A stretch of 58,061 nucleotides of DNA from Bacteroidales bacterium (GTDB taxonomy: Bacteria > Bacteroidota > Bacteroidia > Bacteroidales > VadinHA17). The stretch spans positions 1 through 58,061 of the forward strand of contig JANTGF010000015.1 of NCBI GenBank assembly GCA_024763075.1, read 5' to 3'. The position numbers and the translations under genes are program-made. Of this stretch, positions 9,101 to 17,687 are shown one piece after another. Under the pieces are notes generated by a model. The model was given only the letters and a program-made list of their open reading frames with translations. It made no database searches and was not told the DNA's origin. The first letter of the stretch is position 1. Each line of letters opens with the position of its first letter.

Positions 9101-10523
9101 TATAACCATATTTAAACAGGAACCCATCACTGTTCGGACTGGCAGTATTTGTAAGAGTTATAGGGCCTGCAGTAATGGAGGAAGAAGTAAACAAGCCGGT
9201 AATCAATGTTTTTCCATTTAAATTAATTACCAGATTTTGAGCCTTATCATCCAGATCTCCAATAATCTCTTCTGCAGCAACTTCATTTCCATCTATATCA
9301 AAAACAAAGAATCCGGTATTTGTATTCCCAGGGGAACCACTATCCAGTGTATCCTGGTTAATGATAACCTGACCAGCATAATTCCCTGCAAACTGCACCT
9401 GGTTCTGAAACAAGTTAACTCCATAAGCATTATCATCACCCCCTGAACCAATTCTGTGAACCCACTGCAGCGTTCCTGTCCGGTTATATTTTGTAACATA
9501 CATATCCCATAATCCAATATTATCTAAAGGATCCGAATTGTTACCATCCGTACTTTCGAAAACAGCCGGATTAGATGCAACCTTACCAACAACATAAACA
9601 TTACTGGCTGCATCAGATACCGTAGAATTCACATGGTCATAATCTTCAGTTCCACCAGCTGTAGCTTTTCCTAATACTCCCCATAAATAGGCCAGACTTG
9701 CATCCACCCGGATAATCATAGCATCCATGAAAGAAGCATCACCACTTAAAGATCCTGCCCCATTAAAATCTATATCACCTCTTAAATCACCACCAATAAA
9801 ATAGCCACCATCATTACAAACAGAGATATCTTTGATGGTTGTTTGTTTTTGAGTTACTGTAAAAGCAGATATAGCCTGATAGTTCCCATTCAAATCAAAT
9901 TCAGCAACAAACTGATCTTTTGGACCTACAGCAGTAATTGTCTGATCAGACACTCCATTGTTATAAATTAATTCCGTTTTAAAATTACCGATTACCCCAA
10001 GACTGCTATTGTTTTCATTAACTATAATACCTATTAATTTCTCAGTACTTGTTCCCCAGAAAATCCGCTTTGAGAAAAGAAAGCTTCCATCCGTACCATA
10101 AGCGGCAAGGAATGCATCGTAATTATCCGTGTTTTCTAAAGAATCTGTAGGTGTAAAATAAATTGTATTATCCTTGAAACTACCCACTACATACAAAGTG
10201 CCTGATTGGCTTAAGGCAATGGCTCCGACGTCATCCCTTCCTAAGCCAGCCAATTGAACTGACCATCTATAACTGCTATCTGAAGCAAAACTGGCAAGGA
10301 AAACATCCCAGTCCCCAACCAGGGCATGCACATCCGTTCCTATAGTCAGGTCTCCTGAGTCAAACTTGCCGGCAACATATACATTGTCGAGATCATCCGA
10401 AACAATATCAACAGGAGTTACATTCCCCGGACTTTTAAGTTGTTGACCCCATTGCCAGTCCTGACCATTAACAAATGACAAGTGAAGTAAAATAATACCG
10501 CAAGTAAGTAAAAAGTATCTCAT
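6162..10523 (-). CDS. SprB-repeat surface protein with gliding motility-type C-terminal domain
   Basis: The 1453-residue product has a signal peptide, then about 450 residues of SBBP-type beta-propeller repeats (for example VYVAGKF, LYVVGSF, VYVVGKV at regular spacing). I count 11 tandem SprB-type repeats of 75-85 residues, each with a Cys-Asn/Gly start, a GGTxPYxYxW core and a GTYTVTVTD end. The last 80 residues are a type B T9SS sorting domain (NAFSPNGDGINEKW; WDGTYNGQSLPAGTYYY). It is therefore expected to cross the outer membrane by T9SS and stay at the cell surface as an adhesin. The neighbouring porP/sprF gene is its likely secretion partner. Whether the cell glides cannot be told from this locus. 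Confidence 0.93.
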   Translation of the reverse strand: MRYFLLTCGIILLHLSFVNGQDWQWGQQLKSPGNVTPVDIVSDDLDNVYVAGKFDSGDLTIGTDVHALVGDWDVFLASFASDSSYRWSVQLAGLGRDDVGAIALSQSGTLYVVGSFKDNTIYFTPTDSLENTDNYDAFLAAYGTDGSFLFSKRIFWGTSTEKLIGIIVNENNSSLGVIGNFKTELIYNNGVSDQTITAVGPKDQFVAEFDLNGNYQAISAFTVTQKQTTIKDISVCNDGGYFIGGDLRGDIDFNGAGSLSGDASFMDAMIIRVDASLAYLWGVLGKATAGGTEDYDHVNSTVSDAASNVYVVGKVASNPAVFESTDGNNSDPLDNIGLWDMYVTKYNRTGTLQWVHRIGSGGDDNAYGVNLFQNQVQFAGNYAGQVIINQDTLDSGSPGNTNTGFFVFDIDGNEVAAEEIIGDLDDKAQNLVINLNGKTLITGLFTSSSITAGPITLTNTASPNSDGFLFKYGYNFTASIVKDKLISCNGSADGQLIVSAFYGVPPYNYSWVGPGGFTGTNDTISNLLGGTYTVTVTDAIDETVVVASTLDDPLPVSVSTTVTDVKCNSGDDGTITLTVSGGTVSTDYLYSWSTEDGSGLVAGDKDQTGLSAGTYSVKVTDDNGCYDSTAYVVNEPVPFSFTGSVVTDIVTPPGANGAVTLNVSNGVAPYTYLWAGPNGFTSTDKDLSGLVDGGSYIVSAMDDNGCSTDTIFTVNDNAAFLAFIIADSTKNVKCKGGADGSATVTTTGGRAPYTWVWTDDSGTPVGSDSVLIGAIAGFYHVTVTDADMKTANADVAISEPVTSLSVSRDTTMDVSCNGIADGAINITATGGTLPYTYSWNGPDGYVSSQSDIANLGPGDYDILVTDANGCQEGINSITVVEPPLLEVPTIDILQNVLCNGSFDGELEANPVGGFGNYNYLWDDLGHQNTKQATSLPAGTYTVTVTDENGCTAQGSQTLAEPDAISVTASITDVSCNSGADGAITLDVTGGTSPYSFLWDSGETTKDISGLTIGDYMVTITDDNSCSKDTTFTVMEPLEIIIDSVSITHVFSCTGDPSGSLVIHAIGGTQPLQYSIDGGTSFQADSVFPGLAAGNYDVAVSDVNSCMVLGTTVTILEPEPVIINSVTPTDVTGCAGDNNGSLAVDVTGGTPPYEYSIDNGTTWQSDPNIINLSAGTYTVMVQDEHACTVTGDPVEIGEPTAVTISSTVEDASCNSSTTGKIIIHATGGTGPYEYSIDGGTNFVSDSIFADLMQGSYTLTARDANSCVSADELVNVEEPDAILITSEDATHTCLGEATGSVIVTANGGIGTLVYVLKQGANVIDQNSDGNFTGLKVGVYTVEVNDENNCGPVVSNNLQVKLSPTQDCTIELYNAFSPNGDGINEKWTIYRIWNYPNATVKIFNSWGSLVFNSAVGYPEPWDGTYNGQSLPAGTYYYIIDLDNGENPKSGTVNIIK

Positions 10524-10666
10524 GATAAATTTATTTGCTGGTTGAAAAATTGTATTATATTTCCAAAGATTACTAATATTGTATGAAAATCCTTAATTTA
10601 TTGAGCTAAAGTAATTCAAAAATACAAAAAAAATTGTATCGGCATTAACAAAACCAACATTATTTT

Positions 10667-11632
10667 GTGAAAAATCGAATTTGTATTATAAATGTTTTCT
10701 ACGGTACTTACCCGGAATGGTTCCGCTTCTTCCTAAAGAGTTGCGAAACAAACACTATTATAGACTGGTATTTTTTTTCCGACCAAAAAACGATCCCGTC
10801 TACATCCGGCAATATCAGACATATAGAACTATCTCCGGATGAATTCTCTATTTTAACATCAAAGACACTAAATATACAAACTGAAATAAAAGATTTTTAT
10901 AAAATTTGTGATTTAAAACCTGCTTTTGGAAAAATCTTTCATGAATATCTAAAGGAATATGACTTCTGGGGTTATTGTGATATAGATCTGATTTTTGGAG
11001 ATCTTTCATCCTTTATCACTGATTCATTTCTAAATTCATTTGATGTTATCAGTTTCTACAGTGGGTTTTTATCCGGCCCCTTATGCTTGTACAGGAATGA
11101 TTTACAGTCTATTGAACTTTATAAGCACTCCTGCAGTTATCCGGATGTTTACAGGAATGCTGAACATTTGGGTTTTGATGAAAATATTCAAAGGCCTGAG
11201 ATTAAAAAACTATCACTGCTTAAAATTACAAAAGCCATTCAGTTCTCCTTTGTTTATGTTTTTACAAAAAAACTACAAGAATTTTCATGGGAAGAGTTCA
11301 GATATCAGTTTCAGTGGTTTTTCAAAAAGAAAACCATTACTCAACATAAACTGGTTGATATGACGGAGGTTGTGTGGCTTAAAACGAAAAGATCTGAAAT
11401 CCGATCGTATTTTAATGAGCTTCTGATCTCTGACAGGCATTACAACAGAATAAAATACAAAAACTGGAAACTTATCTGGGAAAACGGTAAACTCGTTGAT
11501 CAAAAGAACAACAAAAGTATATTTGCTTTTCATTTCATTGATTTAAAGAATAACCCCGAATGGACAGTTGCCCGAAGCAATTATTTAAAAAATCAGTTTA
11601 CAATAACACCAAAAGGAATTTATATTGAATAA
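10667..11632 (+). CDS. DUF6625 family protein, first of three tandem copies (putative glycosyltransferase-like)
   Basis: The 321-residue soluble protein starts at GTG with the N terminus MKNRICIINVFYGTYPEWF. It carries the family hallmarks ICDLKPAFG (near residue 85) and YDFWGYCDIDLIFGDL (near residue 105). The DxD in the latter and the Rossmann-like start suggest a GT-A glycosyltransferase fold, but biochemical function is not established for DUF6625. It overlaps the next paralog by 8 nt and lies beside glycosyltransferase, sulfotransferase and deacetylase genes, which supports a role in surface glycan synthesis. The long AT-rich region upstream is the shared divergent promoter region with the SprB-repeat gene. 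Confidence 0.8.
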   Translation: MKNRICIINVFYGTYPEWFRFFLKSCETNTIIDWYFFSDQKTIPSTSGNIRHIELSPDEFSILTSKTLNIQTEIKDFYKICDLKPAFGKIFHEYLKEYDFWGYCDIDLIFGDLSSFITDSFLNSFDVISFYSGFLSGPLCLYRNDLQSIELYKHSCSYPDVYRNAEHLGFDENIQRPEIKKLSLLKITKAIQFSFVYVFTKKLQEFSWEEFRYQFQWFFKKKTITQHKLVDMTEVVWLKTKRSEIRSYFNELLISDRHYNRIKYKNWKLIWENGKLVDQKNNKSIFAFHFIDLKNNPEWTVARSNYLKNQFTITPKGIYIE

Positions 11633-12587
11633 TAAAAATAAAATTTGTATTGTCATACCCTATTTTGGTGAATGGCCGGAATGGATAAGTTATTATCTGT
11701 TAAGCTGTAAATATAACTCCTCCATTGACTGGCAATTTTTCACAGATTGCGGCATTCCTGAAATCAGGTCAAAAAACCTGATATTTCATAAAATGACTCT
11801 CACAGAATTTAATCAATTGGCAGGAAAACAGTTAGACCTTGAATTATCCATTCGAAATCCATATAAATTATGTGATTTAAAACCTGCTTACGGACTAATT
11901 TTTCATGACTATTTGAAGGATTATGATTTCTGGGGATATGGGGATATTGATTTAATTTATGGTAGAATTTTTGACTTTATTTCCGACAAAAAATTAAATG
12001 AATACGATATCATATCAAATCATAGTGATTTTATTGCCGGTCATTTTTGCCTGCTTAGAAATAAGCCGGAAATTACACGACTTTTCATGAAAGGTGGTTA
12101 CTATAAAAAAGCATTTTTGCAATCGAACTATACCGGATTTGATGAACAAATTCTGGATTTTAAGGTTTTTACAAATCCACGATATTTAAAATTAAGTAAG
12201 AAAATCAATACCGTTTATCACCTAGCTTTAAACTTAATTGTGAATAGTCCTGCTAAAAAAGTACTCAGGCCTGTTTGGAAAACCGTGAAAGAAAAAAAGA
12301 AAACGGAATTAAAAGATTTTACCAGCATTGTTTCTTCGACCCGGGAAAAAAAAGAAATTAAAATAATTTACAATACTACTTTTCAGTCTGATTTGATGTT
12401 TTTAAAAAGAAAAATCAAAAATTGGAATATAACATGGAATAGAGGTAAACTGGTAAATGAACAAACAAATGAAGACCTTTTATATTTCCATTTTATTTTA
12501 TCGAAAAATTCCGGGAAATTCAGAATAGATCCCATACACGAGGATACTCAAAGTTTTAATATTCAACCAACAGGTATCAAAACATAA
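11625..12587 (+). CDS. DUF6625 family protein, second tandem copy
   Basis: The 320-residue paralog of its neighbours starts at a TTG inside the stop region of the first copy (8-nt overlap), so translation is probably coupled. Key motifs are IVIPYFGEWPEW at the N terminus, LCDLKPAYG near residue 84 and YGDIDLIYGRI near residue 107, where a DxD could bind a metal-nucleotide sugar. The C-terminal third (NWNITWNRGKL, LLYFHF) is conserved between all three copies. The copies differ enough to be old duplications, which suggests different substrates. The GT role is inferred. Confidence 0.78.
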   Translation: MNNKNKICIVIPYFGEWPEWISYYLLSCKYNSSIDWQFFTDCGIPEIRSKNLIFHKMTLTEFNQLAGKQLDLELSIRNPYKLCDLKPAYGLIFHDYLKDYDFWGYGDIDLIYGRIFDFISDKKLNEYDIISNHSDFIAGHFCLLRNKPEITRLFMKGGYYKKAFLQSNYTGFDEQILDFKVFTNPRYLKLSKKINTVYHLALNLIVNSPAKKVLRPVWKTVKEKKKTELKDFTSIVSSTREKKEIKIIYNTTFQSDLMFLKRKIKNWNITWNRGKLVNEQTNEDLLYFHFILSKNSGKFRIDPIHEDTQSFNIQPTGIKT

Positions 12588-12590
12588 AGT

Positions 12591-13520
12591 ATGAAAATTC
12601 TGATTATCATACCTCATTTTGGGATCTGGCCTCCATGGCTTGCATATTTCCTGCAAACATGTGAAGCCAATCCGGATTTTTCCTGGCTCATTTATTCAAA
12701 TTGTAAAAAACCTGAAGTTTATCCGGAAAATGTAAAATTTATTCAGCAAAGTTTATCTGATTTTAATCTTCTGGCTACAAAAAAATTAAATATCAAAATA
12801 AACATCAGCAGGCCTTATAAAATATGCGATCTAAGGCCCTCATTTGGGGAAATCTTTGAGGATTATATTAAAGATTTTGATTTTTGGGGGTATTCGGATC
12901 TGGATCTTTTTTATGGAAATTTAAATCAGTTCCTTACGAAAAAGGTTCTTGCCAATTTTGATTTAATTTCTGTGAGAAAAGATTATTTCAGCGGGCACTT
13001 TGCTCTATACAGGAATACAACAATTGTCAATTCCCTTTACAAAAAGGGAATCCGGTATAGAGAAATCTTTCAGGATAATAATCACCATTATGCTTTTGAT
13101 GAAAGATCAAATATCTACGGGAATAGGCTATTCCTTAATAAAAAAAAGAACTTGATGGAATCTATTTATTACCAGTCTGAAAAGATTTTAGCAAAATTAA
13201 GATATAAATTCAGAAAAGGTTACAACAAATTTTTCCCTGATGATATGACAAGCATTGTGTCAAAAGAAAAAACTGAAGGCAGGATCAGATACTTTGCTGA
13301 AGATCTAGTCCGGTCTGATCTTTGGTTTCTGAAAAAAGGTGTTTCCTCCTGGATGATATACTGGAAAAAGGGAAATCTTTATGATGTTACAAATAATAAA
13401 GAACTACTTCACTTTCATATAATAAAATCAAAATACAATCCTGATTTTAAAATAACCCCGTGTGAACATAATTCGGGATTTTCAATTTCATCAGATGGAA
13501 TTTCAATACATCATCAGTGA
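12591..13520 (+). CDS. DUF6625 family protein, third tandem copy
   Basis: The 309-residue product starts at ATG three nt after the second copy. It has the same architecture: IIPHFGIWPPW at the start, ICDLRPSFG near residue 83, YSDLDLFYGNL near residue 106, and the C-terminal block SWMIYWKKGNL then LLHFHII. Its 3' end overlaps by 7 nt the 3' end of the converging sulfotransferase gene, so the plus and minus halves of the glycan locus meet here with no terminator between them. A glycosyltransferase-like role is inferred from the DxD and the neighbours. Confidence 0.78.
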   Translation: MKILIIIPHFGIWPPWLAYFLQTCEANPDFSWLIYSNCKKPEVYPENVKFIQQSLSDFNLLATKKLNIKINISRPYKICDLRPSFGEIFEDYIKDFDFWGYSDLDLFYGNLNQFLTKKVLANFDLISVRKDYFSGHFALYRNTTIVNSLYKKGIRYREIFQDNNHHYAFDERSNIYGNRLFLNKKKNLMESIYYQSEKILAKLRYKFRKGYNKFFPDDMTSIVSKEKTEGRIRYFAEDLVRSDLWFLKKGVSSWMIYWKKGNLYDVTNNKELLHFHIIKSKYNPDFKITPCEHNSGFSISSDGISIHHQ

Positions 13521-14386
13521 TTCCATGAATATCTTTGCAGAAAACCAAATTTTTTAATCCGGCTTTCAACAAATTGAATTAAATCCTTTGTCCATTCAAT
13601 ATTCTGACGGGATTTATGTGGCTCTTTATATACAATCTTTTCACAATCATTAATATACTCATCTGTATAATTAACTCCCAAAAAATTCAACAAAGACTTC
13701 AACTGACTCCCTGGTTGTAAAATGAAATCTTCATGGTACAGATCATAAATATCAAGATTACTATTATCTTTCAGCCGACTAACAGTTTCAACCCTGTTAA
13801 AATAATTTTTGATGAAAGGTAGCAGTTCAAGATTTCCAGGTTCTCCTGTTTTATTCAACTTTTCAAAAGATCTCCTGGTCATTGTTGTTATGACATCAAA
13901 AGGGTTACGTATGACATGAATGTACTTTACAGGAAGTTTTAACCTGGTCTCAATAAGTTGCAAAAGATCCGGATTTTCATATAACATTATAGAAGTTCTG
14001 CCACCAAACTTATCACCAATTACATGTAATTCATCAAAACTGCCCTGCCAACTGTTCTCAACTTTGTAGGAATAACCTGTCCAGACATTGTTTTTCCTTT
14101 TTTGAAAACGCCTTGAATTTTGAATTATTGAAGCATATACCTGATTCTGACTATATCCCATTTTCAAATGAGGCAACAAGCCCCACTCCATTCCCATTAC
14201 AATATTCGGATGTGCATCAAGTAAAGCAGCAATCAAACTATGTCCGCTTCTCGGATAACCTAAAAAAATGACAAAAGATTGAGATTTTTCAAACTTCTTC
14301 CTCCATAAAAATCCATATACCAGAGATTTGATATAGCTGTAAATAAATCTTATTTTAGAAATAATTTTATGTGAAATTTCTTTCAT
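13514..14386 (-). CDS. Sulfotransferase family protein
   Basis: The 290-residue product has the PAPS 5'-phosphosulfate binding loop FLGYPRSGHSLIAALL near residue 45. The second, 3'-phosphate binding motif is VIRNPFDVITTM near residue 160, and DLYHEDFILQP near residue 220 also fits the fold. It should transfer sulfate from PAPS to a carbohydrate or similar acceptor in the cytoplasm. It is the last gene of a five-gene minus-strand run (deacetylase, two GT4 enzymes, two sulfotransferases), so a sulfated surface polysaccharide is the likely product. It could also be a degenerate or non-carbohydrate sulfotransferase. Confidence 0.82.
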   Translation of the reverse strand: MKEISHKIISKIRFIYSYIKSLVYGFLWRKKFEKSQSFVIFLGYPRSGHSLIAALLDAHPNIVMGMEWGLLPHLKMGYSQNQVYASIIQNSRRFQKRKNNVWTGYSYKVENSWQGSFDELHVIGDKFGGRTSIMLYENPDLLQLIETRLKLPVKYIHVIRNPFDVITTMTRRSFEKLNKTGEPGNLELLPFIKNYFNRVETVSRLKDNSNLDIYDLYHEDFILQPGSQLKSLLNFLGVNYTDEYINDCEKIVYKEPHKSRQNIEWTKDLIQFVESRIKKFGFLQRYSWNH

Positions 14387-14419
14387 TTTTCAGAATTAAT
14401 GGGACTTTAATTGTGGGAA

Positions 14420-15361
14420 TTATTCCTCCGGAAAAAAACGAAGTTTCTTAATAATTTTTTTACTTAAATAAGCCATAATATATGACCCCAGTAAAAGCCT
14501 GGCAAATATAGGGCAAATGTGTTTATCTGAATTTTTATAAATTTTCACAAAACTTTTCCCTGCAACTATTCTTATAATACATTGCTCGGTTTTTGTCAAA
14601 ACCTGTTTCCAGTTATCTGTTTTTTCCAGGATCGGTTTCTCAAGGATTCCGGCATGAATAGCTTTATGGCTTTCCGGCAACCTGTTAAAAAGATCTCCAT
14701 TTTTCCCCTCCACTTTAAAAAAAGGAATACTTAATTTTTCTATTAATGCAGAAAAAACCTCATCAGGCTTTTGTATTAGTTCCTCAAATATAATCAGCTC
14801 CAGGCTCCCGGTCTTTTGTATTCGTAATACTTCTTTTACATGTATCCGCCAATTTATAGCGGTTTCCACCGGGTTTTGGCTCATAAATCTTTCCGTTTCA
14901 GGGAATTTAGTATACTTCTGAGAAGCATATACTCCCCGACAATCCCTGACAATTGACAAAAAACAAATATCATTCATGGAAATAAATTCCAACAGATTAT
15001 CAAATAAATGGATTAACCTTTCAGCCTTAAATAAAACAATGGATGCCTCCGGTTTAGTTTGATTTTTATAACTGTTTAATATTGAAAAAAAGACTTCGAG
15101 ATTAGTGGCGCTTTTTGGTAAATTATCGATTACCTTTTCTGATATTTCCCAAAATTTTAATTTCGGATCTTCTTTAAAATAACGTACAAATTTATTCCTG
15201 TTTACTTCACCAAAATCAAATGGCTGTCCGGGCTTAACAAGTAATTCATTCATAAGGATTTCTCCCTCGGGACATACTAAAATATCCGGAGATTTACTAA
15301 ATAAATTAGCAAGAAATGTTGAACCCGACCGGTTTATATATGTCAGAAATAATATTTTCAA
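14420..15361 (-). CDS. Sulfotransferase family protein
   Basis: The 313-residue product has an N-terminal PAPS loop (LTYINRSGSTFLANLF) and the downstream motif FLSIVRDCRGVYASQ (near residue 135), which fits the 3'-phosphate binding Arg and Ser of sulfotransferases. It is not closely similar to the adjacent sulfotransferase, so the two may act at different positions of the same glycan. It lies 33 nt upstream of that gene and 21 nt downstream of a GT4 gene, on the same strand. Confidence 0.8.
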   Translation of the reverse strand: MKILFLTYINRSGSTFLANLFSKSPDILVCPEGEILMNELLVKPGQPFDFGEVNRNKFVRYFKEDPKLKFWEISEKVIDNLPKSATNLEVFFSILNSYKNQTKPEASIVLFKAERLIHLFDNLLEFISMNDICFLSIVRDCRGVYASQKYTKFPETERFMSQNPVETAINWRIHVKEVLRIQKTGSLELIIFEELIQKPDEVFSALIEKLSIPFFKVEGKNGDLFNRLPESHKAIHAGILEKPILEKTDNWKQVLTKTEQCIIRIVAGKSFVKIYKNSDKHICPIFARLLLGSYIMAYLSKKIIKKLRFFPEE

Positions 15362-15382
15362 ATTGTTATTTTATCAAAAACA

Positions 15383-16501
15383 TTATTTATTATCAAGAAT
15401 TTCATCAAAAATAAGACTCATTTTTTCCTCAAAGACTGAATATGCGTAAGTTTTTTCAAAGCAAATAAATGCACTTTGCCCCAGTTTATTTCTCGACATC
15501 TCATTATCAATTAAAAATTCGATCTTTTGTGCCAGCTGAACCGGATCTGATGGATCAACCAGAAGTCCGTTTTTCCCATCCTCAATCATTTCAGGTATCG
15601 CCCCAATCCTGGTTGCAATAACCGGAAGCTTTGCATTCATTGCTTCCAATATCGTCACAGGAAAACACTCTTCCCGGAAATAACTAGGGAATATAAAAAT
15701 ATCGGCATCCTCAAATACCCTATATTTCTCTTCTCCAAACACCGGGCCATGAATGATAACATATTTCGACAAACCCTTTTCCTCAACATACTTTTGACAA
15801 CGGGCTTCCTCATCCTTATTTTGAACAGATCCATAAGTGTGGAGAATTATTTCCGGACTTGTTTCTTTTAATAAATTAATTGCTTCAAGCAGTACCATTA
15901 ATCCTTTTTCAGGAAAGTAATTTGATAAAAACAACAAATGCAATTTTTTATTTTTTCCGGTTTTCCTGCTCACACGAAATTCTTCAATGGTATTGCCCAA
16001 AACAAAAGTCTTTACATCCAGGAGGTTTAAAGATTTAATCTCACTTTGCATCAGATTTTCTGAAACATGAATAATTGCAGAGTTATTAAAAACCCATTTA
16101 TAGAGAACCTTATAAAAAGGTCTGGATTCATATCCGGGAATTCCCCTGTTATTCAGGTGATAAACTACCTTCTTACCCAGTATTTTTATGGTTAATGCAT
16201 AAACAGCATCCCTTATAAAACCACTGCCTACAGGAATCAATGAAAAATACACCAGTTCCGGACGAAACCGAATCAAAATCCATTTTAATTTAAAAAGGGT
16301 TATAAAAAAAGTACCAAGCTTGCGGATAGAAAACTGCCTTAACTCTTCAATTTCCGTAGAAAAATTAATCCTTAAAAGTTTTTTTTCGAACTGCTTATTT
16401 ATAACCGGGCTATTATAAACCAGCTTGTTAGTAACACTTACACCATGAACCGGAGGTGGAAGTTGAATAAAATATAATATTTTCTTTTTTTTATGACTCA
16501 C
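15383..16501 (-). CDS. Glycosyltransferase family 4 (GT-B)
   Basis: The 372-residue product has a GT-B layout. The N-terminal Rossmann half includes a glycine-rich acceptor loop (PPPVHGVSVTNKLV). The C-terminal half carries the nucleotide-sugar motif E-x7-E within EECFPVTILEAMNAK, followed by PVIATRIGAIPEMI. It transfers a sugar to a lipid-linked or growing glycan; donor and acceptor cannot be told. Its start overlaps the end of the preceding GT4 gene by 11 nt, so the two are translationally linked. Confidence 0.92.
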   Translation of the reverse strand: MSHKKKKILYFIQLPPPVHGVSVTNKLVYNSPVINKQFEKKLLRINFSTEIEELRQFSIRKLGTFFITLFKLKWILIRFRPELVYFSLIPVGSGFIRDAVYALTIKILGKKVVYHLNNRGIPGYESRPFYKVLYKWVFNNSAIIHVSENLMQSEIKSLNLLDVKTFVLGNTIEEFRVSRKTGKNKKLHLLFLSNYFPEKGLMVLLEAINLLKETSPEIILHTYGSVQNKDEEARCQKYVEEKGLSKYVIIHGPVFGEEKYRVFEDADIFIFPSYFREECFPVTILEAMNAKLPVIATRIGAIPEMIEDGKNGLLVDPSDPVQLAQKIEFLIDNEMSRNKLGQSAFICFEKTYAYSVFEEKMSLIFDEILDNK

Positions 16502-17687
16502 CCTGAATAATTAAGCGGTTTTTCAACCTTTTCCATAATAGTTCAAAAGAGGCTTGTTCCCTTATTACAATACTTGCTTCTTTACCAATTTTCTCCCGAA
16601 AAGCAGAATCAAAATATAACTTATTTACACTTTCTGTGAGATCAACATCATTACCAGAAGTAATTAAAATGTTTTGTCCATCTTTTGTAAAAAATCCGTC
16701 TACACCATCAATCCTTCGAACTAATGTTGGTATACCACAAGCCATACTTTCCATAATTGAATTCGGAGGAAATCCCTCTTTATCTGAATTCAGGATAAAA
16801 ATATCAGATACTTTTAGGTATTCATCCACATTCAACTTATTCCCCAGGAAAACCACCTTGTCCTTTAACACTGACTTTCCTGTTTCTGCCAAATCTTTCA
16901 TTTCCTTATTTAAATTTTTCAAGTAATGATCCTCAGGAACAAAATAATCTCCTACTACAAGGTAAAGAAAAGGAAAATCCAACTGCGCCAGGGACTTGAA
17001 AATATTCCGATACCCTTTCCTCTCAACCACATATCCAACCGAAATAATAATGAAAATATCTTCCGGCAAATTCAATTTTTTGCGTAATCTAATCCTGGTT
17101 TCTTTTTCAACCGGATAAAACTGCTTTGTATCTACTCCATGTACAGATTCAAAAACTTTTTCGCGATTTCCAAAAACCTGCTCCCAGGATCTTGAAAAAG
17201 CAGGATTTATTGAAAAATATATGGACAACTTTTTCAGGCAAAACCTGTTAAATTTTCCAATCCATCGCTGATTCACAAGAGTTTCAATATCATCCTCATC
17301 AAACATTGTGGACCTGAAAACAACCTTCTTTCCAAAAAGTTTTCCAAACAATAATATAAACTCAAAAGCAATTATATTCCCTCCGTAAACAAAAATTACG
17401 TCATTCTTTATAGCAAGGAGAAAATAACCCGGAAGAATTATTGTTAAAGAAAAAATCTTTGTTATCAGGTTATGATTAAAATATAGCAAACGGATAATTT
17501 TCAGATTCTCTTCTTGTCCCCTTGGTTTTAAGTGTCCTTTCCGGTTTAATGATAATAAAGTAACATCGACTCCTTGCCCTGAAATATATTTCGCAAAATT
17601 ATAAGCATTTCTTCCACTACCTGCATTTAAAGGAGGTGTAAATGAAGAGACAAAGAGAATTTTTTTATTATATTTTTTCGAATCCAA
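16491..17687 (-). CDS. Glycosyltransferase family 4 (GT-B)
   Basis: The 398-residue GT-B enzyme has the N-terminal loop SSFTPPLNAGSGRNAYNFAK and the donor-binding signature EGFPPNSIMESMACGIPTLV near residue 305, with the paired Glu residues of GT4. The linker region (VHGVDTKQFYP, then ISVGYVVERKGYR) is also typical. It begins directly after the stop of the deacetylase gene (stop at 17688, start at 17687) and overlaps the next GT4 gene, so the five genes form one tight operon. Confidence 0.92.
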   Translation of the reverse strand: MDSKKYNKKILFVSSFTPPLNAGSGRNAYNFAKYISGQGVDVTLLSLNRKGHLKPRGQEENLKIIRLLYFNHNLITKIFSLTIILPGYFLLAIKNDVIFVYGGNIIAFEFILLFGKLFGKKVVFRSTMFDEDDIETLVNQRWIGKFNRFCLKKLSIYFSINPAFSRSWEQVFGNREKVFESVHGVDTKQFYPVEKETRIRLRKKLNLPEDIFIIISVGYVVERKGYRNIFKSLAQLDFPFLYLVVGDYFVPEDHYLKNLNKEMKDLAETGKSVLKDKVVFLGNKLNVDEYLKVSDIFILNSDKEGFPPNSIMESMACGIPTLVRRIDGVDGFFTKDGQNILITSGNDVDLTESVNKLYFDSAFREKIGKEASIVIREQASFELLWKRLKNRLIIQGES

